From positions 1 to 19,858 of the forward strand of contig CAYVXT010000072.1 in NCBI GenBank assembly GCA_964455485.1: a stretch of 19,858 nt of DNA, written 5' to 3'. Position numbers and translations under genes: made by a program. Source of the DNA: CAYVXT01 sp964455485. Lineage in GTDB: Bacteria > Patescibacteriota > Minisyncoccia > Phycocordibacterales > WO2-35-19. The notes beneath the pieces are model-generated. The model ran no database searches. It saw only the letters and a program-made list of their open reading frames with translations, and had not been told where the DNA came from. Below, one piece after another: positions 17,701 through 19,858 of the stretch (the stretch's first letter is position 1; each line of letters starts with the position of its first letter).

Positions 17701-18006
17701 GGTTAGTTTTACTCTAACCTTGAGTGGAGCTTCATATGAAAGGTTTTTACCTTTAGCGTAGTACTCATCGTACTTAGGTTTTTCGAGTTCAAATCCTAAA
17801 AACTCAAATTTAAACTTTTTACCAGTGAAGTCGTTTATAGATGAAAACTCATCCATAACCTCTTTGATACCTTTCTCTATGAGCCAATTGAAAGATTCAA
17901 TCTGGTCTTTTACCAAATTTGGCATTGGAGCAAGAGGCTTCTTGAATCTACTGAAATACTTCTTAGGCAAACCTTTGATTTTCCGCTCTTTTACAGGGGT
18001 CGACAT
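14764..18006 (-). CDS. rpoB: DNA-directed RNA polymerase subunit beta
   Basis: The second large subunit of RNA polymerase, forming the active cleft with beta'. Landmarks: the protrusion and lobe N-terminal half; the rifampicin region at about 388-413 (NQLSQFMSQENALSEIEHLRLLSALGPGG in two overlapping parts); RDVHPSHYGRLCPIHTPEGPNIGL (427-450); the GRHGNKGVIS motif in the hybrid-binding domain; and the C-terminal clamp region with GGKAQGGGQRFGEMEVWAL. At 1080 residues it is short for a beta subunit (about 1190 in Bacillus, 1342 in E. coli). The residue matching E. coli D516 is S395 and that matching R529 is L408, while H526 and S531 are kept (H405, S410). It heads a tight rpoB-rpoC-dnaG unit; no rplJ/rplL precede it. 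Confidence 0.98.
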   Translation of the reverse strand: MSTPVKERKIKGLPKKYFSRFKKPLAPMPNLVKDQIESFNWLIEKGIKEVMDEFSSINDFTGKKFKFEFLGFELEKPKYDEYYAKGKNLSYEAPLKVRVKLTNKTMGIEKEQELYIADLPLMTSHGTFVISGIERVIVPQLARSFGVFFTSLEAKGKTLFGAKIIPARGAWIEIETDVDKTIYVRIDRKRKFPVTSLFRAFGAETDSEIIDLFKDNSNAKEYIEKSLAKDHAKTANDSYVEIYRRLRDGDLATAENAKEFFKSLFGPERYDLQKVGRFRFNSRFNLPTTGKEVERKTLSLDDLRLVVNHIISLNVTPGSIEDDIDHLGSRRVRYVGEMMQQKIRLGMAQIKRNMQNKMSTIDTDVTLPIQFIMPKPLQARIKEFFTTNQLSQFMSQENALSEIEHLRLLSALGPGGLNRSRAGFEVRDVHPSHYGRLCPIHTPEGPNIGLILHLALYARINEFGMIETPYVKVKNGVVTDEIEYLNALEEEKFAIAHAAVPYDEKGNILEELVESRINGEPGLVPRKNVDYMDVATNQAFSIATSMIPFLNHDDSNRALMGSNMQKQATPCVEPEAPLVATGIEGHAMRDTGRLIIAEKDGVITKVDGSVIEITDNKGNKTTHKLVTFAKTNSATCLHQRPIVSIGDPVKKGDVLADTLTSANGEMALGQNILIAFLSWSGANYEDAIILSERLIKENKFTTIHIDEVIVNVRDTKLGPEVTTCDIPNVGEAKLKNLAEDGIVRIGAEVHPGDILVGKITPRGESQLTPEERLLRSLFGEKAREIKDTSKRVEGGKKGRVINVQVFSREQGDKLESGIIKRIHIEIAQIRNVSVGDKLAGRHGNKGVISKILPIEDMPYMADGTPVDIILTPLGVPSRMNLGQILEMHIGLAAKSLGYQAVVPPFVGATNEEVKEELKAAGFNENGKMQLFDGRTGEPFKQETAVGYMYMLKLDHMVEDKIHMRSIGPYSLITQQPLGGKAQGGGQRFGEMEVWALLGHGAAYTLREMLTIKSDDILGRSAAFDAIVKGESIKSDNLPAAFNVLVNNLRGLALNVELLRKTGEKLDPSKLIEESITSNQQ

Positions 18007-18016
18007 ATAATGTGGA

Positions 18017-18022
18017 ATAATA
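18017..18022 (-). promoter_or_regulatory. Possible -10 box close to rpoB
   Basis: TATTAT on the minus strand ends 10 nt before the rpoB ATG, matching the leaderless layout seen for other genes here. No -35 element is evident. The much better promoter at 18269-18297 could be the main source of rpoB transcripts. Confidence 0.4.
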
Positions 18023-18046
18023 AAATGAATAATTTATGAAAACTGC

Positions 18047-18061
18047 TGGCGACAAGCGCCA
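18047..18061 (-). terminator. Small GC hairpin upstream of rpoB
   Basis: TGGCG and CGCCA pair around a 5-nt loop, and the minus-strand sequence continues GCAGTTTTC. It may be a second weak terminator after the 38-codon frame or part of an rpoB leader structure. Confidence 0.3.
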
Positions 18062-18082
18062 AATTGCATACTATATACAAGC

Positions 18083-18105
18083 AAAAAGCACCCAGTGGTT
18101 TGGGT
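18083..18105 (-). terminator. Terminator-like hairpin between the 38-codon frame and rpoB
   Basis: On the minus strand ACCCA pairs with TGGGT around AACCAC, followed by GC and five T. The same bases on the plus strand also give a stem followed by Ts, so it could work both ways. It starts 20 nt past the TAG of the 38-codon frame and lies 76 bp before rpoB, placing it as either an end for a short transcript or an attenuator for the polymerase operon. The 5-bp stem is short. Confidence 0.5.
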
Positions 18106-18124
18106 TTTTACCATCCTCGTTTAG

Positions 18125-18241
18125 CTATTGATATATTTTTTCAAACACGAGAATTTGCCTGTAATCTTGGGCTGTGAACAAGGACATTGACAGCCCTACC
18201 ATGGCCCCCAGCGTTCTCCACGCATTAGGGTTGACATTCAT
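18125..18241 (-). CDS. Putative 38-residue protein or leader peptide upstream of rpoB
   Basis: An ATG-to-TAG frame of 38 codons with no recognised family. It begins MNVNPNAW, has a moderately hydrophobic middle (TLGAMVGLSMSLF, about residues 10-22) and an amphipathic, mixed-charge end (QDYRQILVFEKIYQ). Support is contextual: a TTGACT-17-TATACT promoter 28 bp upstream on the same strand, a purine-rich GGTGGGG (18249-18255) 7 nt before the ATG as a Shine-Dalgarno candidate, unusual in this window, and a terminator-like hairpin 20 nt after the stop. It could be a small membrane-associated protein or a leader peptide for rpoBC-dnaG-rpoD. The region also forms hairpins as RNA (GGGCTGT/ACAGCCC at 18169-18196 and GCGT/ACGC at 18211-18223), so a structured RNA with a chance ORF is the alternative. 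Confidence 0.45.
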   Translation of the reverse strand: MNVNPNAWRTLGAMVGLSMSLFTAQDYRQILVFEKIYQ

Positions 18242-18268
18242 AACTCATCCCCACCAATAGTAAGCATA

Positions 18269-18297
18269 AGTATAATCCTGCGTTCAAAATAAGTCAA
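18269..18297 (-). promoter_or_regulatory. Near-consensus sigma70 promoter facing rpoB
   Basis: On the minus strand TTGACT (18292-18297), exactly 17 bp, then TATACT (18269-18274); each hexamer has 5 of 6 consensus bases. Initiation is expected near 18261, about 20 nt before the 38-codon frame and 255 nt before rpoB. It is the best-matching promoter of the polymerase region. Confidence 0.75.
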
Positions 18298-18315
18298 GTC
18301 CGTCAAGACTTGACT
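18292..18315. promoter_or_regulatory. Perfect 9-bp palindrome over the -35 box: operator or terminator
   Basis: AGTCAAGTC and GACTTGACT flank a 6-nt centre (CGTCAA). The left arm includes the -35 hexamer of the promoter at 18269-18297, as an operator would. Read as minus-strand RNA it is a 9-bp hairpin followed by TTATTTTG, 71 bp past the GH15-like gene, so it may instead terminate that gene. A second perfect palindrome, TGGATATCCA, lies next to it at 18318-18327. Confidence 0.45.
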
Positions 18316-18386
18316 GTGGATATCCATGATTTCCTATAAGCCCTATAAATAAAGGTACTTACGTTTTGGCTGTAAAACCTGGCAAA

Positions 18387-19466
18387 TTATTGGCCCATCT
18401 TTAACATGGCAACTACAAAGAGTGATTCTGACCATCCAAGTGGTGTATTCTCATTTGGTTTGTTTGAGTCCGAATAGTAAAGCTCGGGTATCTGGTCGTT
18501 GTAAATGGTCTTAAAAGATTTCTCCAGATACTGGTATGATTTTTGGGCGTCAGCTTCATCGGTGATATCCCCAAATCTTTCCCCATCACTCGCCCACTTT
18601 TTATAAATTATTGAAAGCCACGGAAATCCAAAACACCATTCCGCTTCTTCGCTATAGCCGTCCTCGTTTTTATTATAATATCTATCATTTTTGTATCTGA
18701 TCACTCCCCTATCTCGTTCCAAATGGTATTCGAGATGGCGTACGATTTCCCTCCCCATCCTTTCACCAACTATGTTGAATGGGTATATGAGTGATAGCAG
18801 GGCAAGGTCAGTAAATTTGGATTTAGATTCTCTTGGCAACAAATTATGTAGAGCAGACTCGCCCCTTTCAACTATATGTACTGGTACATCAAATTTCCCC
18901 AACTTTGCGATTGATTTTAGGCCGGCAAGACAAGCACCCACTGACGATGCATGTACTTCTTCGTATTCTTCCCATACTCCATTGTCAGGATCATGCCAGT
19001 ATTCAATCGATTTTAGATAGTCAATAAGTGTTTGTATAACTTCTGCCTCCTCATCGGTATCAATGATTTTAATTCCCTTTTGTTCCAACTCCCCTATCTT
19101 AAAAAGGATCGCACCTACCGCATCATTTTGTTTATTTCCCCACTCCTCCCAAAACTCCTCAAATGTATCTGGATTGTAGCGAGCGTGTATGTATTGAAAT
19201 GTTTGATATGGTTTGTTTTTTGCTGCCCAACTTATTTTATTTTTATGCTTCACAAATATTCCAAGTAAAGATTTCCATACTTTTTTTACTGTTGTCCAAT
19301 CTTCAATTTCTTCAAAAGCTAAGCATGTATAAAAATTATCTCTGAGCCATGCCTTGTTATAGCCAGTACTTACATCCGAGCGAGAAGCCAAAAATAAACC
19401 ACTTTCCGCCTGCAGTTTGCGAATATTGTCTAAATGTTTTTCTAATGTATCACCTGTTATTTGCAT
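18387..19466 (-). CDS. Glycoside hydrolase family 15-like protein (glucoamylase / phosphorylase kinase alpha-like)
   Basis: A 359-residue (alpha/alpha)6-barrel protein. GH15-type motifs: AWLRDNF at 39-45, QNDAVG at 113-118, GVWEE at 163-167 with E166 at the position of the general acid, followed by VHASSVGACLAGL at 171-183 (close to the NASSVG element of phosphorylase kinase alpha), then IPELYY with E328 as the likely general base, and TPLGWSESL at 341-349. GH15 enzymes release glucose from alpha-1,4 or related glucans, or trehalose. No signal peptide is visible, so it should be cytoplasmic, perhaps acting on stored or imported glucans. It lacks the N-terminal beta domain of typical bacterial glucoamylases. 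A non-hydrolytic or regulatory role is possible, but both acidic positions are kept. The upstream region holds facing 9-nt repeats. Confidence 0.8.
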   Translation of the reverse strand: MQITGDTLEKHLDNIRKLQAESGLFLASRSDVSTGYNKAWLRDNFYTCLAFEEIEDWTTVKKVWKSLLGIFVKHKNKISWAAKNKPYQTFQYIHARYNPDTFEEFWEEWGNKQNDAVGAILFKIGELEQKGIKIIDTDEEAEVIQTLIDYLKSIEYWHDPDNGVWEEYEEVHASSVGACLAGLKSIAKLGKFDVPVHIVERGESALHNLLPRESKSKFTDLALLSLIYPFNIVGERMGREIVRHLEYHLERDRGVIRYKNDRYYNKNEDGYSEEAEWCFGFPWLSIIYKKWASDGERFGDITDEADAQKSYQYLEKSFKTIYNDQIPELYYSDSNKPNENTPLGWSESLFVVAMLKMGQ

Positions 19467-19473
19467 AATAAAT

Positions 19474-19570
19474 TTCTAATTGCCCTAATAGCCCTAATTA
19501 TTCTAAATAAATCCCAATCCCCGTTCTATTTTAGTCAATTAGTATAATTAGGTTAATTAGAATAATTTAC
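19474..19570. repeat. Two facing arrays of four 9-nt units
   Basis: Array 1 (19474-19509) reads TTCTAATTG, CCCTAATAG, CCCTAATTA, TTCTAAATA. Array 2 (19535-19570) reads TCAATTAGT, ATAATTAGG, TTAATTAGA, ATAATTTAC. The core CTAAT in the first appears as its complement ATTAG in the second, so the arrays face each other across 25 bp. An exact 11-bp inverted pair, AATTATTCTAA (19496-19506) and TTAGAATAATT (19557-19567), joins them. The block fills most of the gap upstream of the GH15-like gene and just after the next gene; it may be a cluster of regulator sites or a transcript-end structure. Confidence 0.6.
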
Positions 19571-19575
19571 TAAAC

Positions 19576-19858
19576 TTACTTCCCCAATATCTCTTTCTGG
19601 TAAAGTTTTTTTGCTTCTTTTAACATATCCTTCAAGTAAGGTCGTTTATTTTCCATCAAATCGGCGAGTATTGGATAATTTTTTTTAGCTTCTGCATAAA
19701 GGGCAATCAATTTCTCCTCCTCTTTAAAAAATTCAAGCATTTTTAGTGCCAACTTCTCTTCGTAGTATTTTTTATCATCATCGGCTTCTCTTGCACGAAT
19801 ACTTTCAACAATTTCCTTTGCAATATCTGTCTCAGATTGTGACTGGGCTAAGAGGTAG
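19576..19858 (-). CDS. Unrecognised helical protein, C-terminal 94 residues
   Basis: The frame is open from the right edge of the window to a TAA at 19576-19578; the start lies outside. The visible part is highly charged and predicted helical: it begins near YLLAQSQSETDIAKEI, continues with Lys/Glu-rich stretches (READDDKKYYEEKLALK, FFKEEEKLIALYAEAKKNYP) and ends KKLYQKEILGK. There are no cysteines, no transmembrane segment and no recognised motif. The absence of stops over 94 codons and the amino acid pattern support real coding. It lies upstream of the GH15-like gene on the same strand, 109 bp away across the repeat block, so the two could share a transcript. No function is assigned. Confidence 0.7.
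   Translation of the reverse strand, partial: YLLAQSQSETDIAKEIVESIRAREADDDKKYYEEKLALKMLEFFKEEEKLIALYAEAKKNYPILADLMENKRPYLKDMLKEAKKLYQKEILGK

Noticed and set aside
11103..18006. Several open frames of 60-110 codons on the strand opposite rpoB, rpoC and the helicase
   Set aside because: They lie wholly inside clearly conserved genes and show no domain, motif or promoter; they are by-products of codon use.
18225..18248. Alternative 7-codon ORF starting at the ATG at 18248
   Set aside because: It is very short, and its start leaves only one base after GGTGGGG; the ATG at 18241 has better spacing and a longer frame.
18231..18260. TTGACA on the plus strand opposite the 38-codon frame, as an antisense RNA promoter (toxin-antitoxin idea)
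   Set aside because: At 16-19 bp spacing the -10 position reads CCAATA/AATAGT, a poor match, and no plus-strand gene follows.
18083..18261. Known structured RNA (SRP RNA, 6S RNA, tmRNA, RNase P, common riboswitches)
   Set aside because: The conserved cores I know (for example the SRP GGAAGCAGCC loop or RNase P P4 strands) are not present on either strand.
19474..19570. CRISPR array
   Set aside because: Units are 9 nt with no spacers, far from the 23-50 nt repeat and spacer pattern.

Overview
The window is AT-rich bacterial DNA with very short gaps, convergent genes that overlap by a few bases, and reduced versions of core enzymes. Examples are a UvrC that ends before its helix-hairpin-helix domain, a compact RpoB of 1080 residues, and a PcrA-type helicase fused to a RecB-family nuclease. 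Standard stop codons are used, including TGA. Together with the rpoB-rpoC-dnaG-rpoD cluster and little sign of Shine-Dalgarno sites, this suggests a Patescibacteria/CPR genome, probably Parcubacteria-like. That assignment is inferred from gene style, not from a marker phylogeny.

Layout from left to right. (1) The 3' end of an M23 (LytM) peptidase gene (+) meets uvrC (-), with overlapping stop codons. (2) uvrC diverges from hisS (+) across only 23 bp, and hisS is followed by a small DEDDy 3'-5' exonuclease (+). (3) uppP (-) diverges from a membrane-anchored DsbA-like thiol oxidoreductase (+), supplying lipid-carrier recycling and extracytoplasmic disulfide chemistry. (4) A gap of about 125 bp holds a near-consensus promoter and a strong terminator with no protein gene between them, a candidate small RNA of about 60 nt. 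(5) On the minus strand lie the helicase-nuclease, then (reading upstream) rpoD, dnaG, rpoC and rpoB: RNA polymerase beta and beta', primase and the main sigma factor in one block. rpoB-rpoC and rpoC-dnaG are 1 bp apart or overlapping. (6) The 380 bp upstream of rpoB is not empty. It holds an excellent sigma70-type promoter, a 38-codon open frame with a purine-rich ribosome-site candidate, and a terminator-like hairpin, all on the rpoB strand. This could be an independent micro-gene or a leader/attenuator for the polymerase operon. (7) At the right end are a cytoplasmic GH15-like (glucoamylase/phosphorylase-kinase-alpha-like) enzyme (-), an intergenic region with two facing arrays of 9-nt units, and the 3' end of an unrecognised helical protein (-).

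Several genes carry a -10 hexamer only 6-10 nt before the ATG, which places the expected transcription start at or next to the start codon. Leaderless mRNAs therefore look common here. No rRNA, tRNA, CRISPR array or insertion sequence was recognised.
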